Positions 48,063 through 60,256 of a DNA stretch of 64,000 nt are shown piece by piece; the first letter of the stretch is position 1, and the number at the start of each line of letters is the position of its first letter. The position numbers were made by a program, and so were the translations under genes. Source of the DNA: Favolaschia claudopus (Eukaryota; Basidiomycota; Agaricomycetes; Agaricales; Mycenaceae); NCBI GenBank assembly GCA_037176885.1, contig JAWWNJ010000005.1, positions 992,001 through 1,056,000 of the forward strand, given 5' to 3'. The notes under the pieces are model-generated. The model did no database searches, was not told the DNA's origin, and worked only from the letters and a program-made list of their open reading frames with translations.

Positions 48063-48613
48063 GAATGGAGGAAGGAAAGCAAGGTGGAAGCTCCTGTTCC
48101 ACGGCAACTTCCCATATAATTGTATTCAATCCCCTAAGCCTTACACTGTCAGTAAGGTCTCAGACACTGGCACTCTCAACCAATTCTCAGCACCAGGTCC
48201 AGACGTGACGAAGCGGGGTTTATTCGTGCCTTCTTGGCAACGCTGCAAGGTACCGGGATGTGCCCATTGGTTGGTATCCGTTGTGGACTTTGAAGGACCT
48301 TGTCATGCCCTAGTTGGCCCTCAATCCCATGGTTTCAATGAAGCAGAGTCGAAAGACAAACGCCGAAACGCCAAAAGACGCGTCGAAGAACCGGTGCGGC
48401 CAGTTTCTATCAGGATAATCGCTAGCGCTCTAAGCAAGCTTCATGATGGTAGCTGCACAGACCACTACTAGATCACCGAACAGTGCACAGCCACTCAAAC
48501 TTTGAGCTTTCTTCGAACTTTCACTTGACTTACACCGTGGCCCAGTGATCCTCGCATACCAACTTGCTCCCGACTGCCCCGAAAGTCTTATCGAATCTGC
48601 GCACTATCTGCTC
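48063..48613. other. Intergenic, no gene recognised
   Basis: Promoter of the membrane protein on the left. Nothing else is supported before the duplicated kinase segment begins near 48614. Confidence 0.4.
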
Positions 48614-48783
48614 TGTCGTCGAAACCGGCAAATTATCCACATTCAGAGAGCTGAACTCGGGCGATTTTTCAGTACGGGTCTCCATAGGCCCTAGGAAGAG
48701 GGGAACCCCAGGCTCACTGGTTCCGGCTGGGTCGCGGCCCAATAGTTTTCTCCCCTCTTGTTGCGGTCTCACACCCAAGCCAT

Positions 48784-49326
48784 ATGGCCGTTACATTGGA
48801 GGAAACGGACCAAATTTCAGAGTTTGACTATGATAGCGACGACGAGACGGCGCCAGACCCATTTTCCCTTACAAAACTAACTGAAATTGTTAGCACAACT
48901 GCTGAAAAAGACTGTACGCTGGTCAAGCTGGTAGAGGGAGGCTATCACAAGGTCGATGACTAGATGTGGCCCGTTACTCGGTCTTTGATGCGTTAAGTTA
49001 GATTCACGATGTTCTCTCTGACGGTCAGCCGGCGGGAATAGTTGCTCGTGTAGCAGCTCCTGCTTTTCCGAAAGACAAGCTCGAATCGGAGGTCAGTCGA
49101 TCGAGCGCCGAGTCCACCCTCCTCGACATTGATAATGTGGAAGATTGCTACGATGCAATATGTGGCTTCACATACGAATATCCATACTCCGCGAGTTCAT
49201 GGTCGCACAACGCCGTTGTCCGAAAAAGGAGAATTTTTCATTCTCTGGAATCTACAACCTCTTGCCGCGAATGAGTTATCAAAGACTAACAGGATATTCT
49301 TTCAAGTTCTCCCTCTACCGCATTAA
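48784..49326 (+). pseudogene. Truncated duplicate of the APH-type kinase
   Basis: 48614-49203 matches about 21028-21598, including roughly 170 bp upstream of the start. Exons 48784-48951, 49002-49091 and 49144 onward correspond exactly to exons 1-3 of the kinase at 21179. All three stay open and keep splice ends; the product would be about 146 residues, with replacements such as DPF for GPF and IHDVLSDGQPAGIV for the parental segment. Similarity stops abruptly at about 49203, within exon 3, and the frame runs on into unrelated sequence to a stop at 49324-49326. The catalytic and metal-binding half is missing, so kinase activity is not expected. Confidence 0.8.
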
Positions 49327-49377
49327 GTACCCTTGCGTCTCCCATGCACCAGATTCTCTCCACTCAACAACCCACGT

Positions 49378-50543
49378 TCACAGAGAATTAACCTTCCCAA
49401 GGGCGGCCGCAAACCCGTCGACGAGCGTATCAATATCCGTCGTCACGCTAACCATATCGAACCCTTCTTGAAATCGCTTTTCTGCTTGTTCGCCTGTTAG
49501 ACCTAGATAGCAATTGAGTACGGATCTCGTCATCTCGACGCTAGCCGGAGAAAGAGAAGGATAGTTCCTTACAAAATATTCCCGCAACCTTCCCCGCCTT
49601 CTTCGTCGCTTTCAAAATTTTCTCCACCGCCGCTTGATGCTCCGCTCCACCCACCTCGACGCCCATGGACACCGCCAGGTCGTATGGCCCGATCTGCGAA
49701 AACAGATTATTTCAAATCTCTTATGGAAATCTTTGTACAGCTGGATAACGCACGAAAGTCGCATCAATCCCCTCCTGCACAATCTCCTCAATTCTCGCCA
49801 CCGCATCCGGATGCTCGATCTGCACCGCGACGATTATGTTGTCGTTTGCGGCGTCTTTGTAGGTCGCGTTGAGGGCGCCGGCTGCGTGCTGCGTGTATTT
49901 GGCGAGAATGATGACTCAGTGTGAAGAGGAAGAAGAAGAGCGCACCGTAAACATCGGCCCATAACCTCTGATCCCAGCCGGAGGGTATTTTGTCCCTTCG
50001 ACGACTTTGCGAACGAGTTCCTATGCATGCGAGTGTGACTGACACGGGAGTGCAGAGTACACTGGGAGACGCACCGGTGAGTTCGCCATGGGAATCATGA
50101 TTCCATGAGCACCAGAGTCTAGTGCGCGCTTGATCATCCACGGCTCGTCCGCAGGAATACGAATCAGGGGCGACGCTCCGCTTGCGGCGACGATATTGTT
50201 GAGGTCGTAGAAGTGATGGTCTGCGCGTGAGGGCGCGTTTGAAGTATACGTGGGGGTAAATAAATCAGGGCGAACCTGTAATCAAGCCATGCTCTATATT
50301 GTTCTCAGATTAGGAAATGATTTAAGAAAGCGAAGGGCAAGCACCGGCATCGATTAGAACCCAAGAGATCCCCTTTGTGAGAGCGATGGTGCGCGCCACG
50401 GCAGTGCTGACAGTGACAGTATAGACTCTGAAACCGGGTTGGGACTACAATCGCAAGTGATCAAACCTTGGAAGTGTAAGCCAAGCGCCTGCCGCGCGGG
50501 ACTGGGTTGCGAATTTCTGGCGGAGGGGAAAGTTCAGGGCCAT
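49378..50543 (-). CDS. HpcH/HpaI-type aldolase
   Basis: Exons 50467-50543, 50345-50427, 50276-50293 (18 nt), 50075-50220, 49966-50020, 49754-49914, 49573-49693 and 49378-49502 close in phase and give 261 residues. Landmarks of the HpcH/HpaI aldolase / citrate lyase family are GAWLTLP, ISWVLIDAEHGLI (metal/His region), SPLIRIPADEPWMIKRALD, GAHGIMIPMANSPELV and IVAVQIEHPDAV with the metal-binding Glu, then IGPYDLAVSMG. These class II enzymes cleave or form C-C bonds of 2-keto-3-deoxy or hydroxy-keto acids. The phase-consistent exon 5-6 junction removes a conserved-looking segment GYGPMFT; keeping it would need a 31-bp intron in the wrong phase. So a small error or non-functional loop is possible there. 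Confidence 0.85.
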
Positions 50544-50827
50544 TGCAACGTCGACGATAAACTCGGTAAAGGTGGTGGGGAGCGGGATAGAATCGACGAT
50601 TCGTGCAACGGGAAGCGGCTCAAATAACTGCCAGCAGACGGAGCGGGCCGCCGATCGCACATGACTGTGCTCCTTGTTCAAGGATATTGTGGGAGGAAAT
50701 TCGCGGTGGATGGAGGGTATAAACAGCTTGTCGTGATATTCGTCAAGGTCATAAAGTAGAGTGTAGGGTATCGTATGATAGTTGCCTAAGAATAAAGAGG
50801 TGATAAATGATAAATGGATGCATGCCA

Positions 50828-51216
50828 TCACTTAGTGTCTGCACTGGTCGCGGCTAGATTCCTCTGTCGATTCCGGCTCCGTAAGCTGTCCTCCGACCTT
50901 GAACCACTGTTTTGAATTAGTTAAGATGCAAAGATGTGAGTGGAAATTAAGCTTACACGCAACGGCAACAGCACATGAACTCAAGCAACTCAAGTATTGT
51001 GATGAGCACCTGAAGAAAAGGTCGGAAACTGGTAGAGGCAAATATTGATGCAGAGCCTGAACGCACCGAGAAAAGCGCCGTCACCACCGTCTGAAGAATC
51101 TTTGCCACAGCGCCAATGATAGCGTTAATCCTACATACAAACTGGTCGGGAAAAGCTCAAGAACGAAAACAGAATAATACGTACAGGTTGCCCATAGCAC
51201 TGAATACAGAACCCAT
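50828..51216 (-). CDS. 75-residue membrane protein, CCCRC tail
   Basis: Four exons, 51185-51216, 51067-51130, 51009-50957 and 50906-50828, in phase, give 75 residues. It begins MGSVFSAMGNLINAIIGAVA, continues with a hydrophobic helix through LFSVLITILELLEFM, then CCCRCVG and a basic Ser/Arg tail (SRSEDSLRSRNRQRN). Small proteins of this plan (MGS start, one or two helices, Cys cluster, Arg-rich tail) recur in mushroom genomes. The Cys cluster next to the membrane suggests palmitoylation. Function unknown. It is too small to be found by plain ORF calling. Confidence 0.75.
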
Positions 51217-51552
51217 GATTGAGGAGGGTGTTCGTTAGCTAGAGCAAGGCTGAGGACGCGACGGGCGGCGGCGGGAGAGGAAACCAAAGGGAGCCCCTTC
51301 ACGTCGAATGGTTTATATGGTGTCGGCGTTAGTCGGTCTAAGCTTTTGATTGCCGGAATATTCTGATGGCCGCATTGAGCGCCAGCGAACGTGTGAGTCT
51401 AATTGACTCTTTCCGTTGCTTCCACCTTACCTGACTTGAAATGTGTCTCTAAACGCATAAAGCCGCCAGAAATCCCTTCAAACGACCCACACCTCACCAT
51501 GATTCCTCGAATAGACAACACTTACAACAGAAAATCCAAAAACTTGCAGTAA
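51217..51552. other. Divergent promoter region
   Basis: Lies between the small membrane protein (-) and the GTPBP1-type domain protein (+). No distinct element is seen. Confidence 0.4.
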
Positions 51553-53018
51553 ATGTTCGGTGAATCAGACTCGGAAAGCCCTCGAGTTCCCAGTCCTTGG
51601 GATACAATCATCTCGACGCCTCCTTCGCCCTCACCCGCACTGTCAACCAGCCCCCTCCTCGCAGCAATCCCGAAACTCGTCCCCGAGCAAGACGACGGCA
51701 ATGTCGAATACAAGCTCCAGCTTCTTTCGCCCTCTCCAGCGCGTTTCGCCCGCCTAGTAACGCAAATGAAGTGGCGGCTGCTCGAGGGCGGTGGACAGGC
51801 GTACTATGAGCTTGGTGTCGCCGACTCGGGTATGCTTGTAGGTCTTCCACGCGCAGAGTTGGAGCAGAGTCTCCAAACACTCGATGCTATGGCGGGTGAG
51901 TGCAATTCTGACCTTTCAACGCTCATTGATGAATTTATTATGAAGGCGAAATCGGCGCAAGCGTAATCGTTGTCAAAGAAATCGAAGTTCCTGCAGCCAT
52001 GGCAGACCTCGTCGCCGGTCAAGCCGACACTTGGAACGGGAAGCGCACCCGACGGCGGCAGGCTATAACTATGCTCGACTCGACGGACGACTCAACCTCT
52101 ACCTCCGCCACCGAGACCGAGACCGAGCCTTCTACAACAGAAACCGAAGACGACGGCGACGACCTCTCCTCCACCGTCCTTCTTGAGCCCCGAGGCGAGG
52201 TCTTCCCCATGGACGACCTGGATCCTGCCGACGCCAACAACCCCCAATTCTCCATCGACCTCGAAATCGCCTCCGTCTACAAACCCCGCCCCACGCGTCC
52301 CCCCTCCTCTTCCTCCACACACGTCAATCCTCTCCCACCAAAAACAAAGACCAACAAACGCGGCACAAAGACCAAAAAAGGGAAGCACCTCCCCGACTCG
52401 CTGTCTTCGTCTGCGTGTGTACCCGGAGAGCAAGAACAGCCGAGCAAGGCGCACAATCGTCGCCAAGCGCGCGATCGGAGGAGGGAGGATAGGCGGCAGG
52501 CCTTGCTCAAGTATGCGGTGTCGGGGATTGAGGCCGAGTCGAATGGAGACGCAGACAAAGACCGAGCGGCGTGTGCACCACCAGACGCGCTTGTCTCGGG
52601 GTTGGAAGCACTGCACGTCTCGGTGGAGGTGGAGCCCGTGCCTGTCGTGGTAGCGGAATCGGTGATACCTGCGCTCGAGTTGGACGCTGTCGACGAGGGG
52701 GGGAAGAAGGGAGAGAATGTGGATGTGGAAGTTGATGATGACGACGACGACGACGTATTCCCCTCCCCCCTCACCGCGACCCCTCTCCCGTTCACCGCGT
52801 TCGCGTCGCAGTTGACAGTACCTGTCGCCGTTTCCGTGCACAGCGCCAGCAACCTCACCTCTTCTTCCGTCATCGCGCAAGGTACTACTACGGATCGCGC
52901 AGACAAGAACGACCTCCCGCTCCCACGGCTCATCGTCGAAGTGCTCGTGGTGCGCAAGATGTCGCTCGAGGAGGCGTTTCTCGACTTTGGGTTTGGTGGG
53001 TTTTCAGTGGGTGATTGA
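51553..53018 (+). CDS. Stand-alone GTPBP1/2 N-terminal domain protein
   Basis: Two exons, 51553-51895 and 51946-53018, with a 50-bp intron, give 471 residues. Residues about 50-143 read NVEYKLQLL, then LVTQMKWRLLEGGGQAYYEL and GVADSGMLVGL, ending in GEIGASVIVVKEIEV. This is the N-terminal domain that precedes the GTPase in GTPBP1/GTPBP2-type proteins. Here no G1-G5 GTPase motifs follow; instead the C-terminal two thirds are Ser/Thr/Glu-rich and basic, with an RRQARDRRREDRRQALLKYA helix (near residue 300) and acidic DDDDDD tracts. A trailing segment VLVVRKMSLEEAFLDFGFGG closes the protein. Domain identity is from memory of the family pattern. Function unknown; translation or RNA-decay links are inferred from GTPBP1. 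Confidence 0.8.
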
Positions 53019-53581
53019 GGGAGGTCGGTTGGCGTTCGTTTGAGTTTTGCTGGGGTGCTTTGTGAGGGGGTTGGCGGCTGTTGTAGACGGTGTGTCGCGC
53101 GAGTATATGTACGGGCCCGGGAAGTAAAGGCTGTCTGTGAAGGTATCTTTTGTTATGATTTTCTCTTTTATTCGGTATTCAGTATTCGAATGGACCCAAT
53201 ATATACGTCTGTAGTTATTTACTGTATGTACTCTAGATTGTCTGTACAGCTTTCGTCGTAACAATGTAACCAATGTGTCTCAAGCTCGAGCTCGGTCAAC
53301 AGATACAGTAGCAATGCCAAAGCGGCAGGCTGACAGAAAGAAGGGTTAGATTCAGTAGAATACGTCTATCTTGATACAGATTACAACTTTCAAGAGTGCT
53401 GTCGTGTTGAGTATGTAGTTGTAGTACAAATGTCCCGTGAATCGTAACGAAAAAAGACAGCGAAACACAAAGAGGGAAGAAAGAGATAATTAACAACGAA
53501 AGAGAGGAGGAAGGAAGGCAGGTATACTATGCAGGAGGTATGAACTGTATGATAACTATGTAGATGAAGATCACCGTGGAC
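53019..53581. other. Convergent intergenic region
   Basis: 3' flanks of the GTPBP1-type domain protein (+) and the Munc13-like gene (-). No gene is seen. Confidence 0.5.
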
Positions 53582-56500
53582 CTACGCGCCGTAGGGCGAA
53601 GGAAGTGGCGGTATCGCAGGCGTGGGTTTGTTACTCATACTCATATTATTCCCCGGCCGCTTCAACTTGCGCTGCTCGAGCTCCTTGGCGCGCTTCTCGT
53701 GCTCAGCTTGCATTGCAGTCAGGATTTGTAGTTGTTGCGCGATGAAGTCGGAGGTTCCAGGTCTACAAAGAAAAGACAGATCAATCAATCATTCACTTCG
53801 TCGTGCAGCGCAAGAGAAACGGGGAAACCCACCTCATCCTCAATATCCGCATAATCGTCTCCCCATTCGACACCTCCTTCTCCTCCCGCTTCTCCTTCTT
53901 GCGCTCCTTGATCGTCCCGAGATTGCGCTGCTGATACACACTCTTCGCGCGCTTCTTCATCGTCGGCGCCGAGCGCAAACTCTGTTGCATCATGCGCACA
54001 CATTCCTCCATCAGTGCGTCGCTGGCATATACGACATCAGAAATCAATGGTGTAATGGATGAAATGAGGAGCTCACGTATGCCAATCATAGTACAATCGA
54101 ATCGAAACGACGTCTCGGTATTTCTGATTTTGTATCACCTCCTGCGGGACCGGACCTTCCCCGCCAGCGTAGAAGTAATCCTTCAAGAACTGGTCAAAAC
54201 GGTCAGTTTGAGATAACGCATGACAGCAAGAATATCACCTTCAGCCACTTGAAGACAACATCCACCTCCTTGTCGCTCAACGGCTTCATATCACTCGAAA
54301 CATCACTCAACGGCGGAACCAACAACCCTTCTATGATATTCAGAATCTCCTTCCACACCCTCGACATCACCATCTCCTTCGCCGTATCGCTGAGGTAGGT
54401 GTTGAGCGTCTGGAGATTCGCGTCAAAGTAGTCGAATAGCGGTAAGATAGCCTGCTCGATTTCGACGTCTGTCAGTTCGTCGGGTCGATTTCGCGGCTTT
54501 TCGGCGCTGGGTAGAGGTATCTGTACTTCATTGGAGGAGTTGCCGAGGGCGGAGCCCCAGAGCGCGGTGACGTTGCTGAGGGCTTTGTTGTAATCCAGGC
54601 CAGTGCCACCTCCCTTCAGCAGCGTCTTGAGCACGCCTCGGGAAAGACATTGTTGTATGAAAGGCGACATCTATCGTTTATTCAGTTAAAATTAAATACA
54701 GAAGCAAACCAAGGAGATTCGTAGACGTAGACATACCTTGTCAATGAAGATGCGAAGCATATCAGCTTCCGCTCTCTTTAGCGAACGGAAACCTCGGCCA
54801 AAGTAGAACTGTATATCGTCCTTCTCGCCCTCCATGCTGATCCGCACCAGTACCCGTCCTTGTGAGTCCAGATCCATCCACAGATCATGAGTCAAGAAGT
54901 CGCCGAAGCGCTTCGGATCCAAGCACAGGTAGGCTCGCCCAACAGTGTCGTGCTTCCCGACTAATGCCCGGTCGCGTACGCTGACCATTAGCCATAGTGC
55001 CTTATCGACGGAGATATCGAAGGTCTCGTCCCCTGCATGGTAGTGTTGTTGAGCGAGCGTCAGAGGCAGAGAAAATCAAACCACTCACACCGAGGATTCA
55101 ACGTCTCGTATATAGTCCGCGTCTTCGCAAGCCGTACACCCTCCTCATTACTGAGCGTTATGAAGGTATCCAGCTTCGACGAAGGACTCCCATCCAACGG
55201 CACCAGACCCTCCGCAATGACAATCTTAACCGAAAACAAAAACTTCTCCTGCTCCGTCTTGCTCGGCACAGGCGGCATACTCTTCAACACCTCAGCAATC
55301 TTATCCGCTTGCATCTGGTTATACATGTTATCGAGAAGCTTCCGCGCAGCCTCGACGTTGTTGAGCTTGACGCATGATTCGGGGAGGAAATTGAAGGGCT
55401 CGACTTTCTTCTCGCCGGCGACAGCCAACTGGCGGGCTTTTTCTAGCCACGCGGATGACTTTTGCGGTTGTAGGTAGTCGGTGGGTCGGGGGAACATCTC
55501 GGTCAAGAAAAGCCCCTCGACATTCCGGCAATATTGCTCGATGGCTTTCGAAATGGTCTACACGAAATCGATTGAGAAGATCGGAACGCGCGACAGAAAA
55601 AACAAATACCTTTGCTAGTGCGGTGAAGAATCGGGCTTCTTGATAATCGTCATCCCATTCCAGATCCTGTAAGAAGTCGATGGGACTTCTCAGGGAATCG
55701 AACAAATCGACAATTGAAGAGCTGTGGCCCTCTGGACCTTCTGCTTGGAACTATGCAATTGGTGAGTGAACATCCAGCCCCGATAGAAAGCAACTTACTT
55801 TATCCGCAGCGATCGCCTGTGTGAACTTTTAATACGAGATAGAGAGCGCAGTCAGCGAAACTCACCGCCTCGACCCATTGCCCCGTTTTATTGTCTGTAT
55901 TCATCAACCATTGCCGCACATACGGCTCGAAGAACCCATGGATGTCAAAGTCAATATGCCCTCTGTAAAAAACGTGAGTGGAAACAAGACATGAAAACTG
56001 GCGACCCTTACTGCGGACAGAACGCATTGAACATCCCGATCAGCGTCTTCGTTCGTCGATATAGCGCAAAGATATCTTGAATCGGCACGTCCGGCGTCGG
56101 ACCATTCATAGACGACTCAAACAGCCGTTTCTGCGACCCCTGCACCTCGCGTATCAATTGAGGAATAGTCACTTCTACAGTGAGCGAGACGAGATCCAGT
56201 TGGCTGAATGAATAACTTTGCTGGTGAGCTCCGTACCGGACAACGAGAAGGAAACGTCAAAACTGACCCAAGTATTGGCTCGGGGAACCGCTTGTCCAAC
56301 AGTTTCGCCGCCTTCTCCAGCTCATCTGTCATAAGTAGTAAAGGTAGGGCACGGTTGACACCCGGCGCCGACTGCAGCTCTTGTAGCTTCAGTGAGTACC
56401 ACCGCACAGCGACCTGCCGGACTTGTGCCTGCACATCCGCCAGCCGTGCATTGATGTCCTGATCGAATCCAAACCGTTCCAGCAGTCCGCTATCGCGTAT

Positions 56501-58431
56501 GTGCTCAAGTACGGAGAGAAACGGCTCCACCTCGGCGGGCTTGAGGTTCGGTATGCTGTCCATAGCATGATACAGGCTGGAGAGGAAGGTGTTGAAGAGT
56601 CCGCCATACACGGACGAAAGGTATTCACACTGTTGATTCGTGAGTACGACTCGTATGGAGACCGGAGAGCGCAGAAAATACGCACGTCTTGCGCTGGCCA
56701 ATGCTCCAACTCCATGTCTGTCATGACTTTGGAAATGTGAGATAGTGCTTCGGGTATGCATTCCATCGGGATGTCCTGGCGCTCGTAGAACTGCCTGACA
56801 ATATCTAGGAAGCAAACAGCGCGATACGGATGCCCTATCCGCCACCGCAATGCACATTCATTAAGTAAGTCGATATGCGGAGCCGATAGAATCCCCAGAG
56901 AAACCTCGTCATTGTCGTCAATCTCCGGACTGAGCATTATCTCGAGGTCAGCCAGCAGACAGTGCTCGAGAAGCCGCTTGTAGAATTTCTTAGGATTTGG
57001 AGGGATGTAGGTGAAGTTGTGTCCGGCGGAAATTTCATCGTCCTCCATTACGTCCTCTTGCAAAGCCTCGCCATTACCGTCCAGGCCCGCTGCGGCGTAG
57101 AATGACCGTCGGCTACCTATAGAGGTCGCGCGCTGTGGGGGTTCGTAGGCGGAGTATGAGGAAGTGGGTCGTCCGCCATATGCTGTAGCCGAGGCACTCT
57201 CTGCGGGGGTAGACTTGGCTAATTCGGGGTTGAATTGCACCATCGCAACCACAAGTTGCTGCAAAGTTGACGCTTCTGTCGTCCGCCACTGGTGCCACGC
57301 GGCATCACTCTCGAAGTCTTCTCGTCGACCAGGGAAAGGTACACCCGCGTTCAGATTTTTCAGACATGTCTTATGACAGTGTAAGAGAGGTTCGCGATGA
57401 GAAGTTTGAAACGAGACGCACCTTCAGATCAATCAAGGCGGCCTTCTCCGTGCAAACGCCCTTCAGACTATCGACCTCTTTCTGCGCCTCAGAGTCTGGA
57501 ATCCGGAACAGCGCAGCCACCACCCGCACAAGGTCCATATCGCTGACATTCCCGCTCACTGTCGGTACAGAGACCCAAGAATCGCGATCCCGAGATGTCG
57601 ACGCCGAGTCGTACCCGGAGTCATTAGAACTTTGTGCCGGGGCTAGTTTCGCCGTGTACGTATCCAATCTGCTGAGAAGTTCCGGAGAGACGTGGTTGAC
57701 TGAGCGGAGACATTCACGAAGCATCTTGACGAATACTGCGATCTGGTTGTTGAGTTCGAGCTTCCAGCCATCTCCGGCTAACGTCGGCTCTTTCTTGAGA
57801 ACCGTCGTAGCATGGGTCGCAAACATCAGGATAAGCTCTTCAATCTTGCGATTCTCCTTCATCTGACGTTTGAAGCTGTCCACCATGAACTGGCCGTAAA
57901 ATTTGGCCATAGTTCGGCGTACGAATTGGTCCGAATACCTAGTCCGCGACGAGACGATATAAGGCGAGTGTACGAGGATTCAGAAGACAGTAGACGCACG
58001 CTGGGTCCTTTCCCATCGCTATATTCTGCAGCTTCTGCTCCAAAACCTTCAAGAGCTTCTCGGGGAACTTGACGCTTTTGGGACCATCGCGGACATCCTT
58101 GAAGATATCTCCGATGGAGAAGTTGGAGAGTGCTGATAAGCGCGAGTGCTCTCGTTCGCGCAAATCCGAAGGCACGTTAGCGGGGGCCGTCACGGTCTCG
58201 GTAGGCTTCGGCATCATAAGATAGCTGAGGAAGCTGGTGGACAGTCAAGGCGGTATCGTGACATTGTACTGGCGAGCTCACGAGACACGAAGGGTATAAC
58301 TATACAGCTCTCAGACATTCGAATAGCACATAAAGAACGGAAGTAGCTCACTTGAAGAGTTCATCGTCGTTAACGTACTTGGAGACCCGATTCTCCGCCG
58401 ATGCTGTACTTTGGTAGCTTCGCCGCGACAT
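53582..58431 (-). CDS. Munc13-like MHD-C2-MHD protein
   Basis: Fifteen exons in phase: 58352-58431, 58000-58233, 57422-57938, 56686-57369, 56268-56629, 56012-56203, 55866-55962, 55799-55816, 55610-55750, 55089-55557, 54737-55032, 54239-54670, 54077-54189, 53833-54021, 53582-53762; 1334 residues. A helical N-terminal half with a MUN/MHD1-like region (for example RKYVRQWLMNTDNKTGQWVE-type text FFEPYVRQWLMNTDNKTGQ) precedes a C2 domain (VKIVIAEGLVPLDGSPSSKL, TLNPRWDETFDI, VSVRDRALVGKHDTVGRAY). A second helical MHD2-like region (SPFIQQCLSRGVLKTLLKGG) and a basic Met/Gln-rich tail follow. Fission-yeast relatives act in exocytosis/endocytosis balance at growing tips and septa. The start at 58431 begins MSRRSYQSTASAENRVSKYV. 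Confidence 0.9.
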
Positions 58432-58717
58432 GGGCGGCGGCAAGTAGACGAGACCAGAGCAGACGAAGGTTGGTGATTATGAGTAGCGCAGTAGAGGCTG
58501 TCCAATAACGGGCAGAACCGACAAAGGTAAGTATATCGTCCGATTGGGAAAGAGGCAGGCAAGAGCTGATGCCAAACAAAGCTAAGAAAATAGAACCAAG
58601 CACACTACCGCCTGCGTCCGAAAAAGGCAATTTTCAGTGTCGTAAGTTCGAAAGCGGGGCTCATTTCGAAAACAAAGTCTAGAGTAAAGAGCTATATTAT
58701 ATACAGTACATGTAATT

Positions 58718-60256
58718 TTAGGTAGCTGGACGGCGTTCATATGCTAAGGGTTCACCGGCTTTCATAGCTCCCAAAATGGTATCTACGGGGGTACGACCCG
58801 GGTTGACATCTGGCCAGGAATGAAATATTACAGGGCACAACAGATATAAATACAGGACATACCCTGCTGTCTGATTCGCCCATGGTCCATAATGTTGACG
58901 GGCAGGATCGTGCGCTGGGATAGGTATGTATTGGCCATGTGCTGCCGGCGCGCCGTGAACATAAGAACTAGTTCAAAAATCAATCGCATTGAAATGAGGT
59001 GCTTGTGTGGAAACTCACTTCGAGGACCCGCTACCATAAGATCGGATATTTTGTTGGAAAGCACGAAACGAGTCGCTGTGGCAAGTGAGAGTTAAGAGAT
59101 AAGAAGATGACAAGGTGATAGAAGCTTACACAGACGAATCAGGAACAGCTGGATATGGCCTCGAGCTCATCGGCAGGGCGCTAGGTAGACTCTCAACTCC
59201 ATGAACAATACCGAAATCGGGAACCATAGCTTACGGATACCGATATTCAGGAGGGTTAACAGAAGCTGCTTGAGTTGGTGTACTGTGAATCTCTTCATAA
59301 GTGTCGAATCGACGAAAAAGAGGCCAGAAACTTACTGAAACTCAGAGTCACTTTCGAATGCAAAAACACCACTATCAGGTCTATACTTTTGTGCACTATC
59401 AATAAATGCTGTTTATGAACCATTACCTGGGCATAGAATGAGGGCTTCCGGAAGTCGACGGGTGCACCGAAGGCCTGTGTAAGATTATGAAGTACCACAG
59501 AAAAAGGCTCATGCCACTGACGTGCACATAGGTATCGGGCGGCTAGACCTGGATACCGTCGTGGTGGATACTCAATTCGACTTCTCAGAAAGAGACGCAA
59601 AGAAATACCCTCGCTCGCGGGCTCGTCCTCGAGACTGGAGTAATCGGTCTTCCCTTAACTTTGCCGACTTGACCTACGGAAATTGTTAACGTAGCCCATA
59701 CACAGCCGACTTTGCAGATAGATTCGGACGCACCTGGTATCTTCTCCACATGTCCTCAAGTTCTCCGTTCGCACTCTGCGCAACCTTCTTACCGAACCAC
59801 GGATAAAATACGCCCTTGAAGTTCGGATTCGAGGTATGGAACTGCTCCAAAAACCTAGAACAAATTCAAAGCTGTCAGAAAAATATCGCAAAAATTTATC
59901 AGAGGATTCAGAGGGACAAACCCGGCGAGTAATGCAACATAATGTGCTTGTATGACAGGATCCCCTTCGTATTTTCTGATGTCTTTGAGATAGACCCTAA
60001 CTGTGTCCTTGAGGGTTTCCAAGTCGGCGTTATTATTCAGAGTAGTCTAGCATTTGCCATTAACATTCAATATACACTGTACAGAAGGGACAGAAGAAAA
60101 ATTTAAAGCGAGTCCCACCATCTAAGACTCGGGTATGCCAGTGGTGGACGGGAATGAAATCGGACTTGAGCGGTAGGACGTTCACAGTGGGGAAGTTTGG
60201 CGTTGAAGGCGAGATGGCCGGCTGGCTTTATACTTGGAAGGGGTGCTGGTCGTCAT
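58718..60256 (-). CDS. Unrecognised multi-exon protein
   Basis: No family is recognised. Good coding segments on the minus strand include DLETLKDTVRVYLKDIRKYE with HYVALLAGFLEQFHTSNPNF and YPWFGKKVAQSANGELEDMW (59705-60030), then VKSAKLREDRLLQSRGRARE (about 59600-59680). A Pro/Tyr/Ser-rich C-terminus is encoded by exons near 59440-59487 (AFGAPVDFRKPSFYAQ), 59335-59400 (YRPDSGVFAFESDSEFQ), 59245-59290 (HTPTQAASVNPPEYRYP), 59130-59205 (LPSALPMSSRPYPAVPDSSV), 59020-59080 (DSFRAFQQNIRSYGSGSS) and 58862-58970. The start (60256) and the junctions near 60060 and 59550 do not close, and the last exon reads best in a frame one base off. The coordinates of the ends are therefore tentative. Confidence 0.5.

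Noticed and set aside
58600..58662. Short frame reading MSPAFELTTLKIAFFG upstream of the Munc13-like gene
   Set aside because: Could be an upstream exon or leader, but no splice joins it in phase with certainty.
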